The notes under the pieces: generated by a model
Database searches by the model: none
What the model was told of the DNA's origin: nothing
The model's input: the letters and a program-made list of their open reading frames with translations, nothing else
Part shown: piece after piece, positions 12,645-23,944 of the stretch
Position numbering within the stretch: the first letter of the stretch is position 1
Layout of the letters: every line of letters begins with the position of its first letter
DNA from: Siniperca chuatsi
Taxonomy: Eukaryota > Chordata > Actinopteri > Centrarchiformes > Sinipercidae
Length of the DNA stretch: 64,000 nt
Assembly: GCF_020085105.1 (NCBI RefSeq)
Contig: NC_058051.1
Span: 1,352,001 to 1,416,000 of the forward strand
Direction of reading: 5' to 3'
Made by a program: the position numbers and the translations under genes

Positions 12645-12720
12645 AAAGCACCAGACCTATTTGAAAAACTGAACAAATGTGGGTAGTGATTCAGAGGTCT
12701 GAAACCAGGATAACAGCAGC
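12645..12720 (+). repeat. Dispersed repeat family D, copy 1
   Basis: Shares AGACCTATTTGAA, GAACAAAT, GTGGG(T/C)(A/G)GTGATTCAGA and GTCTGA...GAAACC(A/T)GG, in that order, with 45427-45510. The second copy has small insertions. Element class unknown. Confidence 0.5.
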
Positions 12721-13489
12721 TGTAGTCCAACTGGATTCACGGCAGTTACAGTGGATTCCAACGTCGGCCCAGAGTCACAGAAAAAACTTGTTAAAACATA
12801 TCGAAACATACACAGAACTTCTCAAGCCACTCTTACAGCGTAATCGAGTTTATGTTGATCCATGTGTTCTACCACTATTGCCTCCTCATAGCTCAGAGGA
12901 TGAGCCAAAAGTAGGGTTTTAAGCTCGGATAACTTAAATGTTAAATTATATTTTGTGCAAGTTTTATTTAAATGGTGAGGTTCTTTCAAGGAAAATCCAC
13001 GACTCTGAGTGTATGAACTCAACACAACTGTCTGAGGACTGTAATTCTATTTTCCCTGTACTTTAACCAGATATAGTTCCCCCCCCCAATCCTTCAGTTA
13101 ATTCATTACTTTCTGGAAATAGTTTCAACTGGTCTAAAAGTGAATTAATGCCTGTTAGACTGGACAAACCAGACAGTCTGGATATCGTTCCCTTTAAGAT
13201 CACAAAAGGTAAATTTACCTATTTAGGAAATCTGGCATGAGTTTGGGCAGTAGTTGAAACTTGACTGGACTTAAGTTTTACACCTTGATGCGCAACCCGT
13301 TCTCTTCAATCTGCGACACGACTTTACTCTTTCAAATTTCGTGCAATGCATACGCCAAAGTCCAATTTTGCGTGCAGGTGATACGCCAATACCAGGTTGG
13401 ACTTTTGTTGTGCAGAGACAGCATATCATTTTACGTGCTGATGTCAAAGAGAAAAAAATGTCAGGTTACGTAGTATAAAGAGCGACAAA
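12721..13489. other. No feature recognised
   Basis: Chance-length open frames only, and a short C run at 13080-13086. Confidence 0.45.
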
Positions 13490-13511
13490 GGGTTAGGGTT
13501 AGGGTTTGGGG
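13490..13511 (+). repeat. Short interstitial telomere-like repeat
   Basis: GGGTTAGGGTTAGGGTTTGG: about three vertebrate TTAGGG units, the last one imperfect. Too short to indicate a chromosome end. Confidence 0.8.
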
Positions 13512-13529
13512 ATGATGGATGGGAAAATA

Positions 13530-13806
13530 TATATATGAAATAAATATATAAAATTACTGATTATTTTTACTATTAATTAATCTGCAGATTTTCTTCCTGA
13601 CTACACATTTAATGGATAAAATGTCAGAAAATAGGGAGAAATCCCCATCACAATATCCTAGAGCTTAAGATGACGTCATCAAATGTCTTGTTTTATCTGA
13701 GCAATAGTCCAAATCTAAAGATATGCAGTTTAATATTACATAAGACAAAGACAAGCAGCAAAGCCTGAAGCTGGAATTAGAAAAATGTTTGTCATTTTTG
13801 CTTAAA
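13530..13806 (-). repeat. Dispersed repeat family B, minus orientation
   Basis: Read on the minus strand, it carries the ordered words of a very common teleost repeat: AAGCAAAAATGACAAACATT, a CAAACTGCATATCTTTAGAT block, GGACTATTGCTCAGATAAAA, CAAGACATTTGATGACGTCA, and finally TTAATTAATAGTAAAAATAA. The copy at 15.65-16.0 kb is on the opposite strand. I do not know the element class. Confidence 0.6.
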
Positions 13807-13894
13807 AAACAGCGCCGTCCCTCAGTTCAGTGTAGCCATAATTTATTTGTTTTCTTTGAGAGTGTACTGTAATATAATGATGGATGTTTCTGCA

Positions 13895-14085
13895 TGTGGT
13901 ACCAGACATCCATACCATGTTTTTATGTATACAATATCCTGCTTAAGTGCCATGTACCACCGTACCATATTGTTGCACCATGGTACACTTTTTGCACCAT
14001 GGCCAGTACCACGATGTACATGACATGGGAAGTATCATGGTAAAACTGAAAATGCCATCCATTACCATCACAATACCATTGAAAG
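13895..14085. repeat. Cluster of CCATGGTAC-type palindromic words
   Basis: A loose array of related words within about 190 bp: GTGGTACC, CCATACCATG, GTACCACCGTACCATA, GCACCATGGTACAC, GCACCATGGCCAGTACC and ATCATGGTAAAAC. Similar CCATGGTAC-rich repeats are known in fish genomes. Spacing is irregular, so it is not a clean tandem array. Confidence 0.5.
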
Positions 14086-14647
14086 GGATGAGTCACATGA
14101 CTTTTCTCTTTTCAGTAAAGACTGCACCTATGAGGATGATGAACCTGACGGCCACTACAGTGCAGCCACACGTGGATTAACTACCATTTGGAGCATGTGT
14201 CTGCACACTGCTGTTTTCTTTACATTCTCAGTAGCTTCATGGAAGCCTTTGCGCCTCTAGGTGGTCTCAGTGAAGCAAAGACAGCTGTGGCAGTGAGGCG
14301 ATATCTGGGCCATGAGGTAAACCAGTAAGCACAGCCTCCACTGTCTCTTTCACACACAAACCCTGACCGAGTCAAAACATTAAAGCACACAATGGCATGA
14401 ATGAGGCTCGCATCACAGCAGAGGTGGAAAGCTGTTTTTCCAATGCGCAACCTTCTGAAAAAAAGTTTGAAAAGCTCAGGCTCTGCCTCCCAGTGGGGAA
14501 GAGACGAGACGGGATGGTAATAACTAGAAGCAGGTGCAGGGATGAGGAGGATGTGCAGAGGTTTTACTGGAGAAGTTTCAGCTCTATCCACTTTCTAATC
14601 CCTATAGGCCCAACTGGAATACCTCCGCCATGACGTAATGGGGGGGT
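14086..14647. other. No feature recognised
   Basis: The 123-codon minus frame at 14220-14591 has no recognisable domain and overlaps a 78-codon plus frame. Neither has splice or promoter support. Confidence 0.4.
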
Positions 14648-14673
14648 CTGTGTGTGTGTCTGTGTGTGTGTGT
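14648..14673. repeat. Short (GT)n
   Basis: Imperfect GT run, interrupted by TCTG. Confidence 0.85.
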
Positions 14674-14947
14674 GATGCAGTTGGAGGAGGCTCACATGCA
14701 AACATATGGAGGGGATTGTATAGCTCTGCAAGGGGACTTACACCAGTCAGACAATAAAAAGGGTTCTTGTATAGGCTGGTGGAGTGTGTGTGTGAGGGTC
14801 CTCCAGCAGTGCATGAGCATCTAAGAGTGTACTTGAAATTAAGTGTGTGTGAGCACATGCAAACACACACACAAACACATAGAGCATTTGTAGACCCATA
14901 CCACAAGAGGTTTTCTACATGTGTTGAAATGACATGCAGGTGATACA

Positions 14948-14950
14948 TGT

Positions 14951-15001
<51 letters not shown>
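14948..15001. repeat. (GT)n microsatellite
   Basis: A GT run of about 27 units with one early interruption (GTAT). The reverse strand gives spurious T/H-rich open frames. Confidence 0.95.
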
Positions 15002-15005
<4 letters not shown>

Positions 15006-15649
15006 TCTTGAGCAGTAAAGCAGAGAAGGAGGAAGAATTCAATGGGTGGGGGAGGGGATTGACAAACCGTCTGAACATTAATCTGTGGCTCTAGAGGGTC
15101 GATAGAGTTAGACGTGTAGCTGTTAACACATATGGCTCCATAGTTTATGCTCATTGGGACAGACGTCTGTTTTGGTACTGAAACGTTGTCAGGAGGAGTT
15201 TCAGTGAATGTGTGCTATAGCAGCATGCATTCTGTAAGTCTGGAATTGTAGTTCTCTAAAGATACACGTAAACATATCTGCAGGTTTACGCAGAGAAGGG
15301 TGATATGGGTAATTATCAGTCGCAGGGGCTTGCACAGAAGCAGATGCGCACACCTCCCAAATCTCAACAAAGTCATGTGGAAGCAAACTAACTGGTTGAT
15401 CCAACTCCTGTCAGGAGGTGAGTCTGAAATGGAAAAGAGAAAGAAAAGTGAATGTTATACTCAAAATACTAGTAGGACTCACCGGTCTACAGACGAACAC
15501 ACATGGGCAGTAGCCTGTGGGGGGAAACTGAAGCTCCCGAAGGAAACCGCCACAGAACAGGCACAAGAGTCCCCAGCCACAAGCATGGTTACGTTATTGT
15601 AAACATAAATGTCTTCTTAAATTAAGAGGACATTGTCAGAGAAATGAGT
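15002..15649. other. No feature recognised
   Basis: Short open frames only; no familiar repeat. Confidence 0.4.
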
Positions 15650-15998
15650 ACTTTACTCTAGAAGCTTTCGTTTGTGATAATTCGATTAACTGATTTAACA
15701 GAAAATTAGTCGGCCACAATTTTGATAATTGATTAATCCTTTAAGTCATTCATTAAGCAAAAATGCTAAACATGTTCTGCTTTCACTGTCTTTGCTGCTT
15801 TTTCCTGTTTTATTTCATTTTGAATTTAGTAAAGTATTTTGGGGTTTCTGACTATTTCAAGACGCCACTGCCGGTCAATTCTTCATTATTTTGTGACGTC
15901 CTATAGAATAATCAATGAATTTGAAAAAAATGTTGTCAGATTCATCGATAATGAAAATAATCATTTGTTGCAATCCTACTATGGACATTCACCTCATT
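15650..15998 (+). repeat. Dispersed repeat family B, plus orientation
   Basis: Begins near TTACTCTAGAAGC, runs through ATTCGATTAACTGATTTAAC, GATAATTGATTAATCCTT, TGCTGCTTTTTCCTGTTTTA and GAATAATCAATGAATTTG, and ends in ATCGATAATGAAAATAATCA then GTTGCAATCCTAC. That word order matches a teleost repeat I recognise. The 135-codon open frame starting at 15839 lies largely within it and is probably spurious. Confidence 0.7.
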
Positions 15999-17912
15999 CA
16001 CCTGCTCTATGGGATGCGTTGGTACGGCACCCCCTGAAGGTCACGGCGAGAATTTCTTTGAGGACTGCTTTCCCCTCAAAAAATTTCCCTCGCAATACTT
16101 TTCTTCTTCCGTTCTTTCAGAGCCGTATGTCTCTTTCCGCTCAGCTGCTCCAGCGCAACGCAGCAGTGTATCAGCTCAGTGAACTGGGCATTAAGTCTGC
16201 TGATATAGTACTTCTGCTCAATAGGCCTGCATGGATATGTAATTAGTGAAAGTAAACTTCTTAGATCAAGAGGTCTCTCCAGAAGGAAGCAGTACGGTGA
16301 TCTGCAGGATGCTGTCGGATTCATTCGTGAACACTTACTGTGCTCTGTGCTGGACTGGACCCCAGAGGGGTTCACTGAGGAAGAGGAGACGTCTCCAGAG
16401 GTGGAATTACAGATGTGCAGCTGAATCTACCTCATAAAGCTAACGTGCTGTATTTGTATGAGTCAGAAAAAGCAACAAACAAGAAGGCGACTGAGATGCT
16501 GCAGAGTCTGTGGTTCTGTCGCAGACAGCAGTGACACATCAGGAATGCAGACCAACGCAAGCTGGAAAGCTTTTTGCACAGGGTTCTCTGTTCTTTGCAC
16601 AAAACAAATTAAAGTAACCTTCAGTGCTGAAGCAGGTTTTGGTAGAAGATCTGTTGCCATACGTGTGGACAATAATTGATGTTCCTTACACATACAGCTC
16701 CGACCCAGAAGTTTGATAATGTTCTATCTGATAACTTCTTTGCAATGGACGTCATATAAGGTGAGGTGTCCATAAACAATGCTAAATACATTAACTCCTC
16801 AATATCTTACATACGACATACGGCTCAGCAGGACTGGAAGAAGAAAATTATTGTGAGAGAACGCAAAACATATTGCGAGGGAATGCAAAAGTAGTCCTCA
16901 AACAAATTCTTGCCATGACCTTTAGGGGCTCCGTAGGTGGGAAATTATAGCCTACGAGTAAAGAGCTTAAAAAAGAAGGCAAGTATTGTTAAAAAGCATA
17001 CACACTGTGGCCTCCCTGAATTAATGCACCTACAGTAACTCGCAAACATTTTCTTTATTGACCCATTCCTGTTGTGAGTCCTTTTCATTCACGTTGTAGG
17101 AATTAACTCTGCTGTTATTTCTCTGCTGCAAAAGTTCTCAAACACATTACAGTACAGTCTTGTATCTTAAATTACTTACATTAATTACCTCCACAATACT
17201 GAACTCTCAGGAGAGCTTGACGTTTGATGAGGTGGCTGCAGTCTGGGTCTTATTTCAGACACACAGAGCAGTAAACACTGCACAGTGTGGCAGTGAAGGC
17301 TGTTTGACTGGCCAACTTTGTATGTATATACTGTCTTGTGTATTTGTGCGACGTGGCGGTGCAGACAAAGAGAAAGCCAGTATGATGAGTGACATTTGCC
17401 CCCCTGTCACCCTTGTCTCATTAGTCTTAAGCCCCTTCCTCCTCTATCCTATATATATAATATGCAGGCGCTCAGCTATTTGACTGTCTCTGTTTCTTTC
17501 TCCCTACCTTGATTCAGTCAGAGCACTGTTTTGTTTATCTCTGTCTGTGGAGCTGGCCTCCCGATCTCCTCCAGGCCTGCATGTCCAGTAGATCAGTGAA
17601 GAAGAGAGGAGAGCTCCTTCATGGCCCTCCAGGGGTTGTTTCAGATGGAGAGGCCGTTCCTGACGTCTTGTGTATTCAGTGAAAAGAGCAGGGCCAGCGG
17701 GGGGTTGACTGTATCTCCTGGGCCTCCTCCTTAATAAAAACCCTTCTCTTTCTTCCTCCCCCTCTTCCCCTCGTTTTCATGATCCTTGGAATGCACTCAG
17801 AGGCTGCAGGAACTCCAGGTGGCTGACGGGGGGCGCTCCTAATACCTCCTTTCTCTTTCTTTCTCAACTGCGCCTTTCTTCCAAAGTCCTTTTTTTCCTT
17901 TTTCTCCCCCAG
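15999..17912. other. No gene recognised; unique-looking sequence
   Basis: Open frames of 60-107 codons lack recognisable domains. The part near 17.5-17.9 kb is pyrimidine-rich. Confidence 0.4.
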
Positions 17913-17925
17913 ACAGGTCTAAGGG
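17913..17925 (+). other. Possible 13-nt microexon between strong splice signals
   Basis: A long polypyrimidine tract (17887-17910) ends in CAG. It is followed by 13 nt (ACAGGTCTAAGGG) and then GTAAGTTT, a near-consensus donor. The combination is striking, but such pairs occur by chance, 13 nt would shift the frame, and there is no partner exon. Confidence 0.15.
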
Positions 17926-18639
17926 GTAAGTTTCTTCAGAAAGCAGCTTGGGTTGCGCTGTATTTATTCACACTCAGGCCTCGTCCCTCTTGTATGTTTG
18001 GAAAGACCATGCAGCTTGAAACCCTCCGTCCACCCCCCACATCGCTCTGGTTTCTTAAAAGGCTCTCCAGCAGTGCCACAGCTCTTTGAAAAGATGGTGC
18101 CTCTGAGAGAGAGAGATGTGGCTGCATCGAAAAGCTCACTGTTTGGTGTATAGCCGGCAGCCCCGAAGAACACTGGGGGAGAAGCAAATTAATGGTATCA
18201 GACAGCCTTGTGACAGGAAACCCCACTATGTGACAGCCGCACAAAGCCCCCGAGACTGGATTTCAAAAGCAACAAAAAAAAATGTTACATATATAAAAAA
18301 ACATGTTTACCAGTCCTGTATACCCCTCCTTCAAAAAGTAGGCCTCTCTCCAGTACTTTTGGTAACCCACGTAATCCACGATTCTAAAACCAGCACACTT
18401 AAAACACCTTCTATTTTCTTTGCTTTTCACAAGAGCTGGGCTAAGATGAGATTTTAACATTTTATTGATTTATTGTTCAACAAAAGGAGTGACACCTCCT
18501 TGCTAGTGTACCATGTAAGTACTATAGCAGGTTGATTAAAATAAAATGTACACTTAAGTGTTTTAGTTTTTAGCACAATGCCACGGCAAAATTGGAAACA
18601 GTATAAATAAAAAATGGAAATGGTGTCGGTCCACCACTT
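17926..18639. other. No feature recognised
   Basis: Short chance frames only. Confidence 0.4.
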
Positions 18640-18865
18640 ATTTGTTGGATGGATTGTCATGAAATTTGGTACAAAAATGTGGTAATTTTTTTACTTATTC
18701 AGTAAAAAATAAGTATCCACTTGATGGATTGGCACAAAATTAGGTACAGACGTTCATGCTCCCAGACAATCGCCACCAGAAAGTTGACATTTTTGGTTCA
18801 GTGTGAAATGTTTCAACAACTATTCGATGGATCGAAATTCGATTTTTGCTACTAAGACACTTGGA
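18640..18865 (-). repeat. Dispersed repeat family A, minus orientation
   Basis: Contains TTGGATGGATTGTCATGAAA followed by TTTGGTACA, and later AAAGTTGACATTTTTGGTTC and CAACTATTCGATGGAT. These are complements of the 'CATGGGAATCCATCC' and 'caatagttgt' words of the family A copies at 37.6 and 57.3 kb. Confidence 0.6.
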
Positions 18866-19324
18866 GAAAATTGGTGAATGCCACAAATTCTCTTAAATCA
18901 CTTGTATGTTCCACTTAGGAACAAATCTGTAAGTGTTTCTTGCATGAGGCTCAAAGTCCACTTACTAGCTTTCAATTGCATCTCTTCCTAAGCAGATCAA
19001 GTTTGCTCAGTCAAAACAGCCCAGTATCACTAGGAATTACATTCATATTGGACGGTTCTGCACCTCACGATTTACGTCCAGTGCCGACATTCAGGACACG
19101 TTCAAAGAAAGGGTGTGGAGGTTGTGGTGGATCAGTGTGGAGTGCGTCCAGCTTTAATGCAGGAGACCGGAGTTTGTATCCTGTCACAGATGTCGCCAGA
19201 GAACATAATCAGGGCGTTTGCAGAATTGTCCAGTATAATTGTTCTTGTCTGGTGATCAGCTTGGGCAAACAAGATGCAATGTGTGGGTGTGGCAGCTTTG
19301 AAGTTGTTGGAAGGCACCTTTTAT
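18866..19324. other. No clear feature
   Basis: A 130-codon plus frame (18940-19332) has no recognisable domain. The GGAGACCGGAGTTTGTATCC word near 19164 loosely resembles a Pol III B box, but there is no A box or SINE body that I recognise. Confidence 0.35.
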
Positions 19325-19462
19325 GGTACTGAGTAATGGAAAGTAATGTAACAAGTAATGTTCTTACTTTTGCTGTTGAGGAATTAGCAAAGTAATTTAA
19401 TTGCTTTCTCAATAAGTAATATGTAATGGGTAATTGATTACATTCTTGCCTAACGCTGCTCA
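19325..19462. repeat. Likely MITE fragment (AGTAATGTAA-type)
   Basis: A run of AAGTAATGTAACAAGTAATG, CAAAGTAATTTAATTGC and TAATTGATTACATTC ends with GCCTAACGCTGC. This resembles a common fish MITE whose ends read GCCCAACACTG. No left end or target duplication is seen. Confidence 0.35.
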
Positions 19463-20644
19463 ATGTTTAGATAATGTTCCTTTAAGCCCTTTAGGTTAAG
19501 GACAAATCAAAGATGCAGAAAAAATCCAAGTGTCTCCCACAGTGCAGACTCTTTGGTAAAAAGAGTGAAAAATCAGGACATGAGATGACATCACCGCTGG
19601 CGATGAGTGTAACCCCACGCCTTTTCTCAGTCCATCCAGAGAATCCACCTCCCAGAGCCAAACAGTGTGCTGGATCCTGGCTGCAGGCCTCCCTCTACAA
19701 TAATAATCCTGTATCCCTCACCCATTTCATTCTGAGGTGGCTTTCTCCAAAAAAACGGACTAGATGATGCTTTTGCAAATAGCCCAGACCCAGATATCAT
19801 TTATTTGCATGATGGTATTGGTATTGATGCTTTTCCTCAAATGTAAAGCTAACATCTCAAGTTTGGTTTTGCAAATGGTCGGGGCAAGGAAAACAAAGTA
19901 GAAAATTCACCTCATTTTCTCCCACCCTGAGAGAACTAAACATGTGTGAAATGCATTATGTTCAAAGTTGAGCAGCCTTCCCAGTTGGTTAAGATGGATG
20001 TGGACGGTTATCTGTTTTGTTTGTTGAGAATAATGGCAAAGATGAGTTTTCACAGGAATAAAAAGTGCTGTTTCCACAGTGTCTATTTAGAAATTCAAAG
20101 CATGCTTTTCAGAGATAATTTTGAGCTCTTTAGAAATCATTTGCGACTGTCTTTTGATGCCTTTTAGGCTGCGTCTGTGTTGAGACATTTCAGTCGCCTT
20201 TTAGCATAACAAGGAGCTTGCATCTGATAGCAGGAGCAGCGTAATCCTGTCTTCTGGTCAACTCAAGATCTTTGAACCGTCTCGGAATTCATATGCATGA
20301 ATGTATAGAAAGACTAAGAGATAAAGAGACTGCAATGCCCTGAAGGCTAGATTTCTATATAGCGCATTAGCTTTAATCATGTGTGTATTGATTAGTCCCA
20401 AAACATGAAACATACAGTGGATATGCCACATCTGCCAACATTCAAAGATTTGCATGAATTATGGAACTTCAGTTAAGAGATGAGAGTACGCAGGACTGCT
20501 TTAATGAGTTGGTTTATTTGATGGGAACTTTGTAATGGTTGCAGGATCAACTTCATGTGTCAATCTCTAATCCACTCTTTATAGTATGTGTCTCACCGTC
20601 GCTTTGTCTGTCCGAGTAACACTCTACTTCTGATTGAGTAACAC
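19463..20644. other. No feature recognised
   Basis: AT-rich sequence with short chance frames. Confidence 0.4.
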
Positions 20645-20735
20645 TCAAGTCAGGTCAAATCAGGTTTATTACAGCCCGATATCACAGAGCATGCCTCAAA
20701 GGGATGTACATATATTAAAAACAGCAATGAACAAC
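20645..20735 (-). mobile_element. LINE/SINE 3' tail fragment
   Basis: AAGTCAGGTCAAATCAGGTT, then TATTACAGCCCGATATCACA and GCCTCAAAGGG. On the minus strand this is the familiar 'gatattgggctatataaataaaattgacttgac' 3' tail of a fish retroposon, here diverged. No coding part survives. Confidence 0.5.
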
Positions 20736-20761
20736 ATTAGAAAACACACAAACAGTGAGAT

Positions 20762-21205
20762 TGTCATGGTTTTGAGGTTTGTGTTCAGTCATTTCCTGTT
20801 TTATTCTGAAATAGTCTCCTTCCCTCAAGTGTCTTTTAGTTTTGCTTCCTGTCTTTGATTGCTTTGATTGTTTTCACCTGTGTCTTGATCAGTTTCACCT
20901 GTGTCTCGTTGTCTCCCTAGCCAAAGTGTATTTAGTCCGTGTCCTTCCTTTGTTCAGTTGTCAGATCGTCGTCGTATCCTGGTTTCTTGGACCTGTGAGT
21001 TCTGGAGGCTTTGTTTCCCCTTGTACCTTGCCTGTCTGTGGCTTTTGCCTGCTCGCTGTTGGACTTGTTTTTCGGTTTTGGACTGCTTATCTGCTTAGAG
21101 TTGCTTTTACCCACCAATTCAATGTAAGTCTTTTTATTAATAAATTATTGATCTGCACCAGCTCTACCTGCTAGTCTGCATTTAAGTCCTATTCCATTGT
21201 GCGTT
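20762..21205 (+). repeat. Solo-LTR-like dispersed repeat
   Basis: Starts TGTCATGGTTTTGAGGTTTG, has pyrimidine-rich TTTCACCTGTGTCTCGTTG words, a GTATTTAGTCCGTGTCC start-like segment and a late AATAAATTA possible poly(A) signal. The layout and words match long terminal repeats common in teleosts. I see no matching second LTR or internal gag/pol in the window, and no clear terminal ACA or target duplication, so a solo LTR is an inference. The 110-codon frame inside is C/L/F-rich and probably spurious. Confidence 0.4.
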
Positions 21206-22505
21206 GCAAAATAAGAATTCCTTTACGAATATGGTCCCTTTCCAAGAATTGTTGTTGCACCAGTTAACCTACACACAGTATTTAATGCAGCTTTTACTTA
21301 AGTGATTTAGCAGTGACACTGGCAAGTCAAATCTCAAATGTAGTGGAGTGAAAGGGTGTATCACAACATGGCAAATTATCTTTTTATGCAGTATTTAACC
21401 TGCTGATGAAATCTTCTGAGATTTCACACATACCTCCATTTTTCAGGGGCAACTACCTGTGCCTGAGACAAGCGGTGGTTGCAGATCCTGCAGCTTTTTA
21501 GAGGTTTGTGCTGGCAAATGGCTGCAGGGGAAATGCCTCTTCAGCCACAAACACATGGGGCTGTGGTCCCAGGTGCTCTGCATTTGGAAGAGTGTCACTA
21601 GACAAGTTAAGACTTACATCAATGAATGCCTGGCCAAATATGGAATTGGCCAGGGTCCACCATCACTGTACCTGCCATAGTCATAAACATCCACAACCCA
21701 GAAGCAGTAATATGCATCAACAGCCAAGAGCGCATTAGAGAATCTACCTTTTGTAGACGATCTCAAGCAGACTGATGAAAACAAATATACCCATTTGAGT
21801 GGTGTGCACCGGATTGAATAAGAAGGGATGTGGGTTGAGGAAATCTGAGCAGGATGGTTGACAGGTGATTAGAGGTGTGGTGTGGTTCTGCTCCCGAACT
21901 GAAGTTAACTAATTAACTTCATATCCTTTGGAAGTGTGGAGTATGAAGGCCATGGTTGTGGACAGCCAATGGGAGTGCAAGCTTCAGACTCCGGAGGCTC
22001 TGAACAACTAAAGATTGTGTGTGGATCATACCCATTGTAGAGTTCGGGAGGGAAATCTGACAAGGAGTAGTGAAGCTGTTCTGGGAGCTCGTGGTGGAAC
22101 AACACCTTACTAAGACTTAGTTTTTTTTTGTTTTTGTCTTTATTTGTACAATGTGTCGCCTGAACATGTCAAGAGGCTGAAGTATGTAAAGATTTTTACA
22201 AATGGAGTAAACGGTGCAGACTTTTAGACAATCTCTTAATTTCTGCTGGAAAGGTTTGGAGGTAGGGGTTTTCAGATGCTGTTGGACAATCTTAGAAGCT
22301 CTTTGTTTGATGCATACTGACACCTTTAATCTGTCAGATATTCAAAAATGTGTCCCACTAGCTTTGAAGATATAAATGTACTGTAATGCCTCATGCATCT
22401 CTTCAAAAAATACCTCCTTTCTTAAAAATTCTGCTTCCTTCCATACACACTACCCCCTCCCTGCTCTTTCTTACACCTATTTTCTCACACCTCTTTGCTT
22501 TTCAG
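21206..22505. other. No gene recognised
   Basis: Open frames of about 73-76 codons near 21.46-21.74 kb contain a Cys/His cluster but no complete zinc finger. Otherwise ordinary sequence. The last 50 bases form the polypyrimidine tract of the candidate exon that follows. Confidence 0.4.
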
Positions 22506-22576
22506 GCCAAGCATGGGGTCCCTTTTGACTGGCAACCCAATGAAAATGGCCCTGGAGGGCAGGAGCGTGAGACCAG
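22506..22576 (+). CDS. Candidate internal coding exon of an unidentified gene
   Basis: A pyrimidine-rich tract with branch-like CTCACAC ends in TTTTCAG at 22505, a strong acceptor. The next 71 nt are GC-richer than the flanks and open in one frame, reading AKHGVPFDWQPNE then NGPGGQERETR. They end in CCAG followed by GTACTG, a moderate donor. The exon would start in phase 0 and end two bases into a codon (AG|G). The peptide has the composition of a real globular or extracellular protein rather than a low-complexity chance frame. I do not recognise the protein, and no partner exon was found, so the window could be intronic DNA around it. A chance splice-like arrangement is the alternative. Confidence 0.35.
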
Positions 22577-22934
22577 GTACTGTTTCCTTCAAGCACAATA
22601 TCCATCTTTTCTTCTAGCATTCCTCGGTCCCCCCGAGAGCAATGTCTCTCATCCAACAAAAATGAAGTCAGCGCACACTAAGTTAAAGGTAGAAAAGGCA
22701 GTGTAATCACATACTGTATATATATGCTTCTCTCCAGCTGAACCTGGGAGGGGGGACATTTCAACAGAGCGGGCTGGAATAACAGACAGATCTGTCCAAC
22801 AACAATTCATCCTGTCTTTCCTTTCCCTCTGCCCAGAAGAGAGCTCACTAAGTATACATATAGGAACTTAGCAGAAGCAAAAGAAGTATAGGAACTGCAT
22901 TGGCTGTCAGTCTAGAGAATATACAGACCCTGTC
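22577..22934. other. No feature recognised
   Basis: Would be intron downstream of the candidate exon. No other signal. Confidence 0.4.
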
Positions 22935-22942
22935 CTCTAAAG
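22935..22942. repeat. hAT target-site duplication, left copy
   Basis: CTCTAAAG; pairs with GTCTAAAG at 25897-25904 (7 of 8 identical). Eight base pairs is the length that hAT transposases produce. Confidence 0.65.
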
Positions 22943-23818
22943 CAGTGATTCCCAACATTTCTTTTCAGACGTACCTCCGCAGCCCTATCAGATGAACTGA
23001 AGTGCCCCCTTTATTAACACTAACCATGTTTCAAATGTGTTTATATGAACCAATTTTTAAACTGGATCGTTTAATGCTATTAACTATATAAAAGTACATT
23101 TGTACTATTAGTGGCAGAAGCTAAACATTTCAACCATTTAGCCAGGGACTGGGATTATAATTCAAGCTAAATCAGGTAAATCTAGTCAGCCCAGGCCAAT
23201 CGCCACACATTCACAACAGACCATGTGTACTGTAACCATTTTGTTGAAATTTTTGTTCTGTTTATGCTAGTAACATTTTATTTTTATTACTACACACAAA
23301 CACTGCTTCAAAAAACATCCAAAATAGTTCAAAATCAACTCTTTAAAACGCTAACAATGTCCCTTGCTTGTGAATCTATAATTTGACATCATTTAGCTGC
23401 ACTTCCCTCCAGGGCTTTTCTCCCTGACAATTTTCTTTTTCAAATAATACAGTTGTGGTTATATCTTCATTGAGTTTCCTCAAATGTGTGAAACAGTGCT
23501 AAATGTCAGCCTGTGTGTGGGCAAACAGATTACTGCACCCTTACCAACATCTACTGAAAGGTGAAGCTGGCAACCTTTGATCAAAATAGTTCAAAGTATC
23601 AAACAATCACATGCAGTCATCATACCTCTGCATATCTGAACGGACAAACTGTTCTGTAGTGATCTCCTTAAGATCACAGCATAGAGATCATAATATACTG
23701 TAGGTTGTTTGCTTGGACACTGAAGCTATTGTTAGTGTGCTGTCTACATGGATTGAAGTTATTGGTTGTTATGATTTGACTGAGCCTGTACAGTATGTCT
23801 GCTAGTTGCTTCATAATT

Positions 23819-23833
23819 TTTTTTTTTTTTTTT
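23819..23833. repeat. Poly-T run
   Basis: A homopolymer T tract inside the hAT element; possibly the trace of a minus-strand retroposon tail, but nothing adjoining supports that. Confidence 0.8.
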
Positions 23834-23944
23834 AAGCTGTGCTGTTAATGAGTAATCTAAAAGTAACTAGAATACTGTAGGCCTTGTATGCTTTTTTGTT
23901 TTGTATCTTATGCATAAGAGGTCAAGTCATGTATTTGAAACACA

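Noticed and set aside
15839..16246. 135-codon plus frame
   Set aside because: Its first third lies in dispersed repeat family B and the rest has no domain.
19140..19200. Possible Pol III B box (GGAGTTTGTATCC)
   Set aside because: No A box, no SINE body and no 3' tail recognised.
21459..21680. Cys/His cluster resembling a CCCH zinc finger (CAGKWLQGKCLFSH)
   Set aside because: One Cys of the finger is missing and flanking sequence shows no further fingers or splice sites.
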